Part shown: piece after piece, positions 45,148 through 56,943 of the stretch
Numbering within the stretch: position 1 is the stretch's first letter
How the letters are laid out: every line of letters begins with the position of its first letter
Origin: Kondoa malvinella
Lineage: Eukaryota > Basidiomycota > Agaricostilbomycetes > Agaricostilbales > Kondoaceae
Direction: 5' to 3'
DNA length: 64,000 bases
Assembly (NCBI GenBank): GCA_039545315.1
Contig: BCIM01000008.1
Coordinates: 912,691 to 976,690, forward strand
The notes under the pieces: generated by a model
Database searches by the model: none
Told to the model about the DNA's origin: nothing
Seen by the model: only the letters and a program-made list of their open reading frames with translations
Made by a program: the position numbers and the translations under genes

Positions 45148-46681
45148 AGTTTGGTAAAGACTGTAGGTATGTAGGTATCGAGAACGAGTGTGTGGAGAGG
45201 CAGCAAGAACCAGCTTGTATGAACGAAATACACCAAAGGACCGGCCTAAAGGTTTGATGATGACACTTCTTTGAATGAACGAGAAGGTATGGAAGAAGAA
45301 GAGGAAAGGCAGAGTTTCCAAGCAAAGTCCAGCCAAGCGGTAAATCCCGCCCACATAGAGATGGCTTGAAATTAGATGTTGTACAACATCGGAGACGGAG
45401 ATGGCTCGCTGACGTCGCAAACTGAGGCTATGCGAGTGTACCAATAGTAGAGATCTGCAGGGGTGCAAATAGCTATGGGCAACATATCGAAATGATGATG
45501 GTATCTAGACTAGTTGGGATTGAGAAGTCGAATTTGGGTGAAGTCAAAGTCGAGCAGGTCGGCAGCGAGTCCTGACAGGCTACAGATCATCTAATTGCAC
45601 TCTCTGATTGGTTATTCGTTGCTCATGACTCCCGCCTGACATTCGACGAGCATGGCAAATGTCGCCGACACGACTGTCTTCACAGAGCCAGATGCTCCTG
45701 AAGCTGTTCATTGCGTATGCTGTAACCCTCAACATTCCAATCCATGCGTTTGTAGAGGTAGTCTATTTCATCAATCAGATTAGAGCGGTTCAACAATAGT
45801 AGGCACCTGCGAGTCCTGCTCTCTGCTAGTTTTCGAAGCTCTTGAGGCCGACTTGCGGTCGCTACTTTGCGGTCGCTACTTTGCGGTCGCTGCTCCGGTC
45901 CTTGATATACGGTATACGGTAAGATGGGAAACAAGAGTATGACATTGCTCGGCCTGCACTTCTGACCAAAGCAGACGTGCACCAAGAAAGCATGCACGAG
46001 CTAAACAGAAACAGCACTGCATCTGTGCCAGCTAGATGATATCGATCAGGTGTCGACTAACAGAGCTTTCTTGATTCGAGTATCCGGAATCAAAAGCACG
46101 GCTGTGCATGCTGTAGTAACCAATAGCCCGATAGAGGCGCTGAAGATACGTTGTCTGCTCACGCTGACTAGACATCTAACATTCTGGACATCATTCACAG
46201 ACTGGGAATACGCTAGGCATTGGGCAAGACTGACGAAGTAGCCGCAAGCATTCGACTTCTGAGGCATAAGTCTGAATGTGAAAGTGAGAAGTGACCAACA
46301 GCACATATAACATCTCCCAGCTTGGGCATTGTAGAGTCTTACCACAGGAGGTTGCAGCCGAATGAAAGATTCCTCTCGAAGTCTTGGCTCTCAACTAATA
46401 CGCAAGCGATCAGAATTGAGAGTAGAGAAGAATACGGTGCTGAGCGTGTTGACTGACACAGTGCAAAAGCACGAGAAAGAGAGGTATACGAGACGAGGCT
46501 AGAGCGCTTTGGATTTGTCGGCTCGCACACGCCAGCATCGGCGAACGGAAGCGCAGGAGACATCAGGCAGAGCATATGACCAGATACAGAGGATGGCATC
46601 CAGTAATATAGACGTTGTTGAAGAGCAACCAGTCTGACAATTTCGCCCTCTTTCTCATCCAGCAACGATTTCCAAGTCGAT
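45148..46681. other. Long intergenic region with a 14-bp tandem repeat and one doubtful small gene
   Basis: Upstream of the chitinase and uL24m genes. It contains the triplet repeat at 45853-45894. Minus-strand frames between about 46395 and 46046 read SRGIFHSAATS and, in another frame, a membrane-like segment IGLLVTTACTAVLLIP followed by DTRIKKALLVDT. This recalls a small mitochondrial membrane protein, but I could not find a consistent spliced model, so no gene is called. Confidence 0.4.
45853..45894. repeat. 14-bp tandem repeat, three copies
   Basis: TTGCGGTCGCTACT is present at 45853-45866 and 45867-45880, with a third copy at 45881-45894 differing at one base. Directly after it lies a short TATACGG direct repeat. 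No function is apparent. Confidence 0.8.
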
Positions 46682-47724
46682 ATGCCCAGCGGCGGCCATT
46701 TCAGACGAGTTCTAACAAGACAATATGATTTCGGGCACCTGCATTTAATTCCTGGTCCAACAAGAACTCGCACACCCAAACCTTTACGACAAGTCGACTT
46801 GAAATTCGTTCAACCGAAAAATAGGATCGCAGCATGGAACATTGAACCTGGTGATCGTGTTTTCGTTAGAAGCGGTAGTATGAAGGGTCATATCAGTTTG
46901 GTTGAATCGGTTGCGAGGCATACGGGTCAAGTTTACCTCAAGGGAGGTGTCAAAGGGAGAGTCAAGACGCTGGGTGAAAAGATTAGAGGAGCGAGCACGA
47001 GTGAGAAAAGTGGTGGACCGCAGAGTATCGTCTTTAACCCTCATACGCATTACTCGAATTTGAGCTTGGTATTGGCGAATGGCGGAGGTGATGCAGAAGC
47101 TGGGAAACCGCCATTGGTTGCTACGAGGTTGAATGCGAGCAGGTTGAGGTATTCAAGGAGGGCGAGAGGGTTCAATTGGCGAAGGACACCGGAAGCGGTC
47201 AGGCAGTTGGTTTATCATGAAGACATGGATAGGTATACGATGGGCGAGCATGTGGACAAACCTGTGAATGCGCTGGCGCTCAAGTTGGCCGAGGGGAAAC
47301 GCAATAGGGACATGTCGGCGGATCATGTCGCTTTATGGACCAGTCAAGCCAAAGATTACGGGAAACAGGGTCAGCTTCTGCTCTCCTTCTTGCTGTTCTC
47401 AATCTGACGGAGTATCAATCAGGTTACCCATCTGATGTACCAGACACGAAAGCCAGCGCAGCAACAAAGGACAGCTTCTTATCCAGCATCACTCAAATCC
47501 TCACACCCAACGCCAGCACGCCCGAACTACAAATCTCCAAACTAGAATTCGGCAACCCAGACTCTCGAGCTCGACGAACAGATCGATGGAATGCCAAACA
47601 TCGAAACGACACCTGGCACAAGATTCCAAAACCTATGCCTATGCGACGGTTTGCTAAAATCAGGTGGGATAAAGGGTTGAAGAGGTCTGATTTGCCAGTG
47701 ACGAGTCGAGCGCAGATAGTGTAA
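46682..47724 (+). CDS. MRPL40: Mitochondrial ribosomal protein uL24m (KOW domain)
   Basis: uL24 is an early-binding protein of the large ribosomal subunit. The start MPSGGHFRRVLTRQYDF is basic, suited to mitochondrial import. NIEPGDRVFVRSGSMKGHIS then LVESVARHTGQVYLKGG is the KOW motif with its GxxGxI turn. Downstream come GFNWRRTPEAVRQLVYHE and a charged C-terminal extension ending RSDLPVTSRAQIV. One intron of about 53 nt (47369-47421) is followed by a second exon; the stop TAA is at 47722-47724. The long extension is typical of fungal mitoribosomal L24. Confidence 0.87.
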
Positions 47725-47761
47725 GGAATGGGATTAATTTACAATTGCATATGCAGCCGCA

Positions 47762-47948
47762 TCAATACCCTTCTGGTTGCTTTTCTGCTAGGACTTTCTT
47801 GTTGAGTTTGCGCATTCGATCCATCATGCTAGTCTGTTGTTAGCTGTGTATATACTTAAAACGAAGGAACAGCCTACTCGTCGTATTGGCATCTGCTCGC
47901 AACATTAGCCCAGTATCGCTCAGCGTCAGTGACGGGCGTACTTTTCAT
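47762..47948 (-). CDS. Small basic protein, doubtful
   Basis: The ATG at 47948-47946 gives MKSTPVTDAERYWANVASRC and QYDD, spliced through an intron of about 50 nt to MMDRMRKLNKKVLAEKQPEGY, then TGA at 47764-47762. The result has only about 45 residues. Charge balance and splice sites look natural, and it could be the 3' part of a larger gene whose upstream exons I did not find. No family is recognised. Confidence 0.35.
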
Positions 47949-48459
47949 AGCTATGCCTCTCATCCTCGCATTCTACAATACCCAAAGTATATCAGCTCAT
48001 CCCATTTTGAACAACGCAAGCGACCCACTCCAAGGTAAATACATTTCCTTTTGCCTGCACCGATTAAGCGGTATCAACAAGCCAGAACAGTGGTCTCTCC
48101 ATCTAAGCGTGTACTGTATCAGCTATTGCCAGAGTTGAAGAGAAGAGCGAACCCTAGAGGAACTCGGTGAGTGACCATATCCTCTTGTGAAGCTGTATGC
48201 TGTTGTGCGTCGAATTCAGTCGTCGAGCCGCCCATTACTGTCCTGAATAGAGAATGAGCTGTCGGTATTGCCTAGTAAGGGTATTGTAGCGTACTGTAAT
48301 AGCTTAAAGTTGGTGTTTTGAGCGAGAAAGTGGTCGGGCAAGTTCACGACGAGAGCAATGCCTGGCTGATGCACTCAAAAGATCCAAGAGATGCTCGCTA
48401 TGCGGCCCCAAAGGCTTTAAGATTGACAAGCTCTTGTCTGATATGCAATCAGCGATCCA
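47949..48459. other. Intergenic region, nothing recognised
   Basis: Downstream of uS2m. Possible upstream exons of the small basic protein may lie here, but none is supported. Confidence 0.35.
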
Positions 48460-49416
48460 TCACGACCGTATCCTCCTCTGCTTGTAACCCTGTTCGCCCT
48501 TGCTACTCATCGCCCTTGTCTGTCTAGCTTGCCTGATCTCCATTCCCTGCTTCCCTGCCATAGCCAATACACCCGCAATTAATTCCATAGTCCGAACGGA
48601 ATCGTCGTTTGCTGGTATAGGATAAGTAACGCTTCTTGGATCCACATTGCTGTCTATCAGACCGATGGTAGGTATATTGGCTGCTGTTGCTTCTCTTAGT
48701 GCCCAGACATTCGCTAGAGGCGTAAGGAGAACAAGAAGGGAAGGTTTAAAGACTTTGGTCGTGTGAAAGATTTCAGTCGCGTTCGATATTGTGCCTATGC
48801 CGCACGTCAGTGTGATCAAACGCAGCAAACAGAATAATCATACCTGGTCTCCACTTGACTGTCCCGAATCCATTCTCGCCTAACCGCTTTGCATTGGTAT
48901 CAACGACAGCTTGCGTTCCACCAACAAACACGACAGTCCCATCCTGCTCTACTACACTTCTCACAACACCACAAGCTCTCTTCAACCCACTAAGCGTCTG
49001 CCGCACATCAATAATCGAGATCCCGTTCCTCGTCCCGTAGATCGCAGAATAAGCAGCTTCGTTCGTTAAAGCCGTGTTGTGACCTAGATGCGCACCGGCT
49101 GCGATCAATTGGGAGAGCGTAGTTGATTCTTGAGCTCGATGTAAAGGGTGATGAGGCTGAAAAGTGTTTTCTCTCGTTTGCGTCGAGCCAAGGTTGGATA
49201 ATTCGTTCACTGTTTGCTGTCATAAGTTAAAAGCTACTGTGCAGAGATGGATGACGAACGTATGAGCTGCCTGCGCGAACGGGCTTCGAGGATAGACCGA
49301 GTGTAGGAAATGTTGTCGTGCTCTCCATCAGGCGGTGCAGCTTGAGTGGTCACAGATCGCTTGCAGGCCAATTCTATAGACTTGGACAGTCGCTGCAGTC
49401 TTAATGACTTGCTCAT
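48460..49416 (-). CDS. MRP4: Mitochondrial ribosomal protein uS2m (MRP4)
   Basis: uS2 sits on the head-body junction of the small ribosomal subunit. The N-terminus MSKSLRLQRLSKSIELACKR then SVTTQAAPPDG is a typical presequence. The fold begins QLIAAGAHLGHNTALTNEAA, then YSAIYGTRNGISIIDVRQTL, and VVFVGGTQAVVDTNAKRLGE. KPSLLVLLTPLANVWALREA and ANIPTIGLIDSNVDPRSVTY then PIPANDDSVRTMELIAG give the diagnostic uS2 end, where D-P and PIPANDDS are strictly conserved. Three exons joined by introns of about 55-60 nt. Stop TGA is at 48462-48460. A basic Lys/Arg tail ends the protein. Confidence 0.93.
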
Positions 49417-49562
49417 GATTGGGTATCTGGTGGTTACAGGTTAAGCCAAAATTTATGCAACGGTGGATGATGTGATGCGTGTGAAGGACAAGCTATCATA
49501 ATCAAGAGATGCTACAACTCTTCATTACCTCTGACCCTCATAGACATACGAGACCTTCACAA

Positions 49563-50346
49563 TCAGTATTGCCAACGCTGCACATACAAGACGATCATTG
49601 CTTCCTGGCCAGGTCTCTTGTCCTCAAGTTTGACTTCTTCCACAGTCTCATACCCGCAACGAAGATTGACGCGCGCCGCAGCAGGAGAAGCAAGCACGCC
49701 GATGGGTAGACCTAGTTCTCTGCTTATTTGTGAAAGGTAGTCGGTGAGTTGTTTGCCAATTCTGCATGGATCATTGAGTCTGGTTGAGCAAAGAAAGATG
49801 GATTTACTCACCCGCGACCTCGATACTCTGGAAGAACTGCAATCCCGTTGCGCACTAAATGACCTTTGAAGAATCTATTCGACACCTCTTAGTTTATACT
49901 CTGACGCGATACGGGAAGACGCACTTTGTGAGCAAGCTATCTATGACAGCTCGCTTCATCTGCTGCCGGTGATCATTGAACATATTAGCAGGGGCTTGTC
50001 AGAAACGAATCAGCATAATCCGTATCGATAATCCTCGAAGCTCACTAGATTTTACCTCCGCTCGCGAGCCATCTGCTGGCTCCTCCTTTTCCATCTCTTG
50101 AGGTATAATCCATTCAGCAAGTCCAACAATTTCTCCATCCGCTGTCTTGGCGAGCACGACAATTCCTTTTGCGATGTTCCTGGTGAACCATATCACGCCC
50201 CTTTCGATCAGATAATCTTCATTCTTTGGATCGTTGTAGCCTGGAGTATTGAATAATTTGTCTGAAGCGTTCTTATTTGCCAGGTATTTGACTCGAGAGA
50301 GGGCTGCTTCGTCACCTTTGCGTGCCGGTCGGATGTTGGCTACCAT
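49563..50346 (-). CDS. GNAT-family N-acetyltransferase
   Basis: The start MVANIRPARKGDEAALSRVK is the usual GNAT beginning (I-R-x-A-x-x-x-D). GIVVLAKTADGEIVGLAEWI forms the central strands. After introns near 50010-49830, LVRNGIAVLPEYRGRGIGKQ carries the acetyl-CoA pyrophosphate loop (Q/R-x-x-G-x-G/A, here YRGRGIGKQL). LPIGVLASPAAARVNLRCGY then ETVEEVKLED is the closing part (x-N-L-x-x-x-C-G-Y-x-x-V). The stop is TGA at 49565-49563. Substrate is not inferable; the layout matches small fungal acetyltransferases of unknown target. Confidence 0.83.
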
Positions 50347-51140
50347 CAAGCAGGTGAGAATAACAATAGAAAGTTGGAAAGAAATAAGGATGAAGGGAGA
50401 GAGAGAGAGGGCTGAAAAATCAACGCAGCTGCCATGGCTGTGCTAAATGCTATGTCGGAGACAGCGCAGCACAGCGATGAGGAGCTATACATGCACAGGT
50501 ATTACAGCGAAAGTAGGAGGCCGGGTGCGCGTCTTGAACGATCTTCGTATGGAAAGCAGACAATTGTGTCATAGACTTTAAAGCGGATGGTGGTGATGAA
50601 TTTCGCTTGGGTCGCGTTCGTTCTTTCCAGCAACGGAGCGCGTTGGCGAGTACGTGAGGCCTTGAATAGGCTCTTGCTGGCCTTGCTGGCTCGCATGAGA
50701 AACAGATTGCTGATGGGAAGGCACTTCAAGCTTCAGTTGAGAGATACGCTTCACGGAGACGAGAGAAACAGTTTGGTGAAGAAGATCGACAACACGACTC
50801 TCGTATGATTAAGAGCAGGGCACCGAAACAAGTCATACAACGGAGAGCGGAACTTCGACCAGCAGCCAAAGTACAAGCTGTCGGACATGCGGGAATTTAT
50901 GGGCGGGTGACTTGAGCACTGCAGATTGACACAGCCTGCTGCTCTGCGACAACTCTTGTCTTCTGTCGTGGCTGGTCGCTGCTTTTCAAGAGACATTGTT
51001 ACCCCGCTAACCACAAGCCGAAAACTTTTGCGCGAAGTGGCGATTGTCTGTCAACGTTTTCAAGGCAAGGTGAAAGATCTGCACATCTCTCAAGGCCCAC
51101 CTGAGGATACCCTAAACCACCCTAACACCTATCTATAATC
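50347..51140. other. Intergenic region, no supported gene
   Basis: Divergent promoter region of the acetyltransferase and Hsp70 genes. A basic minus-strand frame (about 50685-50570: SKASKSLFKASRTRQRAPLL) is open but unconnected and not called. CT/AC-rich runs precede the Hsp70 start. Confidence 0.4.
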
Positions 51141-53944
51141 ATGTCTGACGCCGGAAGCAGCAGCGTGAGTCTGAAGCTCGTCGCAACAGCAATACGGTTG
51201 GCTCATATCTATGCGTTCAGGGACCCCCATCGCTCGTTGATGCCACCAACGGTCAGCTGTCTTCAAGAGTTCTATAAAGATTGAAACTGATTTGAGCGAA
51301 ATACAGGCGAGCAAAATGCACCTGAATCCACAGAGGTATTTCAAGCTCTGGAGTAGACGCTGAAGCAGTCGCTGACATCTGGATCAGTTCACTGGTGCCA
51401 TTGGGTAAGGGTGCAGCTCAAGTCATATCGGATCAAGGCTTATTGGCTTTGCAGTATCGACTTGGGAACAACCTACTCTTGGTGAATAGCTCCAAGCACA
51501 GCAAGTGAGAGCCCAGGACTGATAGAACGATACAGTGTCGGTGTATGGCAAAACGACAGAGTCGAAATCATCCCCAACGACCGTATGTCTGGTCTTCACG
51601 CAAAATTGACTTTTCGCTAAAAATTTGTTTGCCAACAGAGGGAAACGTGCGTCGCTTGCAAGAATGTTGTGCTCACGGCCTGATCATGTGAACAGCGAAC
51701 TACACCTTCATACGTCGCTTTCACCTCAGAGGAACGTTTGATTGGTGATGCCGCAAAGAACCAGGTCAGCTAGAACAGAGGGTCTGATAAATATAGTCTG
51801 ACTGTCGATGGTCGTCTGACAGGCCGCCATGAACCCCAAATACGTATGCCTTCAATTGCTCATAAGAAATATTTTTCATCTGACCGGAATGTCAATATCA
51901 GACTGTTTTCGGTATGCCAATCATCTATTGCTTTCTACCGTTCTGACAACCGCGCAGATGCCAAGAGACTCATCGGTCGGCGGTTTGACGACCCTGAAGT
52001 CAAGAAGGACATGAAGCACTGGCCTTTCGAAGTCATGTATGCCCACCTTAAAGGAGACAGGATCGTTTCCTAATGTGCCGTACAGTGACAAAGATGGCTC
52101 CCCAAACATCAAGGTCGAATACCAGGGCTCAGAAAAGATCTTCTCGCCAGCTGAAATCTCAGCAATGGTCCTCACCAAACTCAAGGAGACCGCTGAGGCC
52201 AAGCTCGGCACAGAAGTGAAGAAGGCCGTCGTCACCGTTCCAGCTTAGTGCGTGACAAGTGATTCTTGCAAGAGCATTCGCTAAGATCTTATGCAGCTTC
52301 AACGACTCGCAACGTTTGTCCACCAAAGACGCTGGTACCATCGCTGGTCTCGACGTTCTCCGTATCATCAACGAACCAACTGCAGCCGCCATTGCATACG
52401 GTCTCGACGCCTCCAACCAGAAAGCCAAGACCGAGCGCAACGTCCTCATTTTCGATCTCGGAGGAGGTACTTTCGATGTCTCGCTCCTTTCCATCACTGG
52501 TGGTGTTTTCGCCGTCAAGGCTACTGCTGGTGACACCCATTTGGGTGGTGAAGATTTCGACAATGCTCTGCTTGACCACTTCAAGGCTGAATTCAAGAAA
52601 AAGTCAAAGTTGGACATTGAGGGCGATGCTCGTGCTTTGAGGAGATTGAGGAGTGCTTGCGAGCGTGCAAAGCGAACACTATCATCCGTCACCCAGACTA
52701 CCGTCGAGGTTGACTCGCTTTACCAGGTCAGTCTCATACATTACCTATCATAATACAAGCTGACATTCTCTCGTGTAGGGTACCGATTTCCAAGCCGCCA
52801 TCTCTCGTGCTCGTTTCGAAGAGATCAACGCTGTTGCTTTCAAGTCCACCATCGACCCAGTTGAGAAGGTCCTCAAGGATGCCAAGATGGACAAGGCCAA
52901 GGTCGACGACATTGTCCTCGTTGGTGGTTCTACCCGTATTCCCAAGATCCAGTCCCTAGTATCAGACTACTTCGGTGGTCGCCAGCTCAACAAGTCCATC
53001 AACCCTGATGAAGCCGTCGCTTACGGTGCCGCTGTTCAAGCTGCCGTCCTTACCGGTCAAACATCAGACAAGACCGCTGACCTTCTCCTCCTCGATGTCG
53101 CTCCTCTTTCTCTCGGTGTTGCCATGCAAGGCGACATCTTCGCTTCCGTTGTTCCAAGAAATACCCCTATCCCTACCAACAAGTCTCGTACATTCACTAC
53201 CGTCGAGGACAACGTAAGTCTGTCTCTCTGAATGCTTTGCGATATGTGCTGACTTTCATCATCACAGCAATCGACCGTCACTTTCCCAGTATACGAGGGA
53301 GAGCGTGTCACCTGCAAGGAGAACCGTCTTTTGGGAGAATTCGAGCTTTCAGGCATCACACCTCAGCCCCGTGGTCAAGCCGAGCTCGTCTGCACGTTCG
53401 AGGTCGACGCCAACGGTCTACTCAAGGTCTCTGCGCAAGACAGAACCTCAGGACGGAAAGCAAACATTACCATCACCAACTCTGTCGGTAAGTAACGGAA
53501 GCCCTCGTTGTGAATCTTTCCTGACTACTTTCGCAGGACGTCTATCGAGCTCGGAGATTGACGAGATGGTTGCCAACGCAGAAAAGTTCAAGGCAGCGGA
53601 CAAGGAGTTCTCAGACAAGCACACTGCCAAGCAGGAGCTCGAGACTGTAAGCCTATCAGACCTTGTTCTCCTTGCGTATCTGACGCTTTGCTATAGTACG
53701 TCCAGACTGTTGAACAGACTATCTCAAGCCCAGACTTTGGCGCAAAGATGAAGAGAGGCCAGAAGGGAGCGATTGAACAGCAGCTGGCAGCAGCTCTTGA
53801 GAAGCTCGAGATGGAAGATGCGTCTGGAGATGAGCTCAAGAAGGCCAACCTCAACCTCAGGAGAGCCCTACAGAAGGTCATTACAACACTCAGCTTGCAC
53901 TCGAGTCCTACTAATCATGCATTCAGGCCATGTCTTCTCGTTAA
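51141..53944 (+). CDS. SSB1: Ribosome-associated Hsp70 of the SSB type
   Basis: Ssb chaperones bind nascent chains at the ribosome with RAC. The start MSDAGSSS precedes several micro-exons (51141-51830) with [37 protein letters not shown] and KNQAAMNP. The nucleotide-binding domain is complete: [53 protein letters not shown] and [18 protein letters not shown]. The substrate domain ([30 protein letters not shown]) and the C-terminus with the split KAMSSR ending are the SSB mark, rather than the EEVD of cytosolic SSA or the HDEL of BiP. The last exon gives AMSSR then TAA at 53942-53944. Introns crowd the 5' third, as often seen in highly expressed fungal genes. Confidence 0.93.
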
Positions 53945-54198
53945 ATCACCCCACTTATCAAAAGGTTTAACAAGGTCTCGTTTGTTGTGTTGTCGGAGCA
54001 TTCATTATGGTGCCTTTTCTTTTTGCAATGGATGATTTGATCATAGCAACCTTGTGCGCGTTTCCATCTTCGACCTCCTGTCCCAGGACGTCAGGTCTTT
54101 CGAATGTGCGAATTTCTGCAATCGGAAGTACGGAGAGAACAGCATGCATACTTGTTGACTACTATTCACATAAAGCGTCTCCCGCCTAAATGCCGATT

Positions 54199-55224
54199 TC
54201 AGCGGTTATGAGTACCATGGTATGCATCGTGAGCGTTCTGGCGGAATGCGTCAATCATCTCTTCGTCGCTGTACGCTTGCCGGAGTTTTGCAATATGGCT
54301 AGCGGTCTGCGTAAAGTGTGCGATTGGCTCCAGACCGCGCAGCTGTCCATAATATTCGTCAGCGCGGGTCTATTTTGTGGAACAACACCTACCGTTTGCA
54401 GGTGATTTGTTATCGCGGTAGCCTTCTGCTGTTTCAAGTGTTCTCCAATGAGCTGGACGACACCTTCAGAAGTTGAGCACAGAAGCTGTAAGACGACAGA
54501 CCTTGTGGTCCTTTTGCAGTACATCACTATGCCTGATCAAAAGGGGCTGATCTGCACCGTAGCAATTCAATCCGAATTAGTCTCCTTTCAAAGATGGACT
54601 GACCTGGAGTAACAAAGGCAGGAGACCAGACAAATACTTGTGAAGCTGAGTTTTGTCCATTACCAAGCCATTCTTTGCTTTCAAATCCTTCTCGTGCGCT
54701 TTCAGCTGTGCCGTATCCTGTTCTATATGCTGGATGACCTTAGGATGGGCGAACATCGTGGTCTGCTCGTTCGTCTGCTTTATGAACACTCACAATTTGT
54801 ACATGCTTGCAAATTTCTTGAAACTGATGGACTGCTCAATTTCAAATGAGAGATATTGCCCGGCGAAGTACGCACTTTGGCCACTGTGTCCTTGAGTATT
54901 CGTTCCTCGCAAACGGAATTTGTGTGTCTTTGCTGCAGATCGTACAGCACATGCGACAAAGACTCCTGGGATCGAGCGTCGCTGATCTATGCAGTTCTTT
55001 AGCTTTCGGACCAAGGTCTTCGGATCATCGGACATACAGCATTTAATGACTTCTTGAAGTCAGGATGTTGGTGAAATACAGACCAAGCGTACTGCCATCC
55101 GGTCCAACTTTATTGAACTCCTGCACCGCTGCTGCAAAATCAGACAAGAAGCGAACATTCAAGCCCTTGTAGCTTCTTTCGCCCGAGGCGACAGCGGTCG
55201 CGGAGCTGGGACGGACGGTTGCAT
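54199..55224 (-). CDS. Orphan multi-exon protein
   Basis: Plausible spliced pieces are, from the start, MQPSVPAPRPLSPRAKEA, then QYAWSVFHQHPDFKKSLNA, DDPKTLVRKLKNCIDQRRSI and AYFAGQYLSFEIEQSISFKK. HPKVIQHIEQDTAQLKAHEK then DLKAKNGLVMDKTQLHKYLS follow, and LIGEHLKQQKATAITNHLQT then LRGLEPIAHFTQTASHIAKL. It ends AHDAYHGTHNR, TGA at 54201-54199. The pieces are helical and charged and splice boundaries for the last two are good; earlier joins are tentative. No family is recognised. It converges on the SSB gene. Confidence 0.5.
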
Positions 55225-55845
55225 ATTAGAAGAAGGAAGGCGGAAGATTGTAGCGACAGAGCAAAATGAAATGAAGAAGTAAAGTGGAGGTTGGTAGCTG
55301 AAGAGTAAGAGCTTCGTTGAAAGGAACACGAAAAGACAGAAAAAGACTTCGATCACTACGTCCGTGACAGAAAGGGATAGAGAGTCTGGTAGCAATGAGT
55401 CGAAAGAAGCCTGGACGGAGCTGAGACCCGTGATCGCGAGATGTACCATACGCCAGGTCATATTGTCGTGAAATGTCGGAGACAAAGCGCTTGAACACCT
55501 TGCTGTCTCAGTAGCTATCGCAGGGACGAGATAAGAGGAAGAACAAAGCGAGCTTCTTCAGCTGATGACTGACCGTGTTTAAGAAAAAGACATTCTTCTC
55601 TCGTGCTTGCATGTATTGCATCACCTGGGAAAAGCTAGCCAATAACTTCCATTAGACAACTGATGCCTGCAGGTACAATAGTGTCTCATCGCAACGAATG
55701 TTATTGTCTGAGAAAATCTGATATTTACCCAAGAGAGTCCGAGCCCAGGCGAGGAGTGTACGACGTTGCCATTCAAGCGCAAAACGACACATCAATCATG
55801 CTGTCCTTGCAATCAGCCTAGAGCATAACAATATGAGTCTTCAGG
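55225..55845. other. Intergenic region, nothing recognised
   Basis: It lies between two minus-strand genes and probably holds the orphan gene's promoter and the F-box gene's terminator. Long minus-strand frames here (for example 55498-55226) carry no motif. Confidence 0.4.
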
Positions 55846-56943
55846 TTAACACAGGGAAGGAGAGCTTACCCAGATAGCCAAAGTCAATTCGCCATTTGCC
55901 CGTTTCAATTTCACCGTTCTCCGCCTCTGAATAGCCGGATCGTGCGCCCATCTGCAGACCGCGTATGCTTGAGCGGTAGGAGCAAGATCGCACTCCGTAA
56001 GGTCGACAAAGGTTGCTGTGCTGGCTAATTGCAACAGAGATGTGTCGGTAAAACAGTAACCGCTCGCAACCAGTTCTTCCAGCTCAGTAAAGCGTGGAAG
56101 AAATATAGAGTCCGCCGGATTAAGAGCTTGTCCGTTGCCAATGAACATGTCGTAGAAGGCGAGTCTTCGAAGTTGAGGATAAGATCTTGCAACAGACCGA
56201 ATAATCCACTCAGGCGGAACATGATCCATTGACCGTAGCTCCAGCTGGTATAGCATCGGAAAGATGTGCAGAAGACTTCGGAAGCCAGTTCCAACTCTTG
56301 TTTGGCCTCCGGCTGGATCCCCAAACTTGACTGAATCCAAGGTCAGATCTTTAATGCCCGGACACTGGATGTCAGGCGCCATCCAGGGCATGTCATCAAA
56401 GTCGAAAGAGCTAAGATGTAATCCTTCTAATCTCGCCGAGCGTAGTAATGGGAGAAGCATGTGGAAAGTAATATGTCCGTTCGAGCCATTAATTTCTACA
56501 TGTCGAAGACTTCTAGTGTTGGCCACCGTCAGGAGTCGCTCGTTGATGAATCGAGCGTCAGTGGCTCGAGGATGGAAGAATGGCAAGTCGATGCTGACAA
56601 GATGAGGCATTCGGTTTAGAAGCAGGAAAGCGATGGTCGCATTGGCAGTGATCGCTGGGACGCTGCTCGCGCTTGAGAGGGGGATAGCTGGGCCTTCAAT
56701 CTGATATGAGCGAGTGTATCGACCAAGATGCGGCATCCGTTCCAGACGATTGTACAGCTGCTGACAAGCTTGAGCTGCTGAACCATCCAGTCGGAGGTGA
56801 ACATGCTGGTACAAAGGCCGAGCAGACGCAACTTCAGCCAATGTACGACACGTCCTGGCTAGGTGATAGTTTTGTTGTGTAGACAGGTTGAGTGCTATCT
56901 GTTCTAAGATTTCGCGCGACAGAGCGGTAAATTCGGTAGACAT
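55846..56943 (-). CDS. F-box protein, intact member of a tandem pair
   Basis: A single uninterrupted frame of 365 codons starts MSTEFTALSREILEQIALNL then STQQNYHLARTCRTLAEVAS and ARPLYQHVHLRLDG, an F-box followed by LRR-like strands (PHLVSIDLPFF, ARLEGLHLSSFDF, GIKDLTLDSVKFG, MLYQLELRSMDHV, QLRRLAFYDMF). The end is RRRTVKLKRANGELTLAIWV. No introns are needed, unusual for this window. It may act as an SCF substrate receptor. A related, broken copy lies directly upstream (57598-58674). Leucine spacing supports the fold; the partner is unknown. Confidence 0.78.
   Translation of the reverse strand: MSTEFTALSREILEQIALNLSTQQNYHLARTCRTLAEVASARPLYQHVHLRLDGSAAQACQQLYNRLERMPHLGRYTRSYQIEGPAIPLSSASSVPAITANATIAFLLLNRMPHLVSIDLPFFHPRATDARFINERLLTVANTRSLRHVEINGSNGHITFHMLLPLLRSARLEGLHLSSFDFDDMPWMAPDIQCPGIKDLTLDSVKFGDPAGGQTRVGTGFRSLLHIFPMLYQLELRSMDHVPPEWIIRSVARSYPQLRRLAFYDMFIGNGQALNPADSIFLPRFTELEELVASGYCFTDTSLLQLASTATFVDLTECDLAPTAQAYAVCRWAHDPAIQRRRTVKLKRANGELTLAIWVSSPSLC

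Noticed and set aside
46339..46779. Minus-strand 146-codon frame
   Set aside because: Overlaps the first exon of uL24m on the other strand; trial splices to downstream minus-strand exons gave stops.
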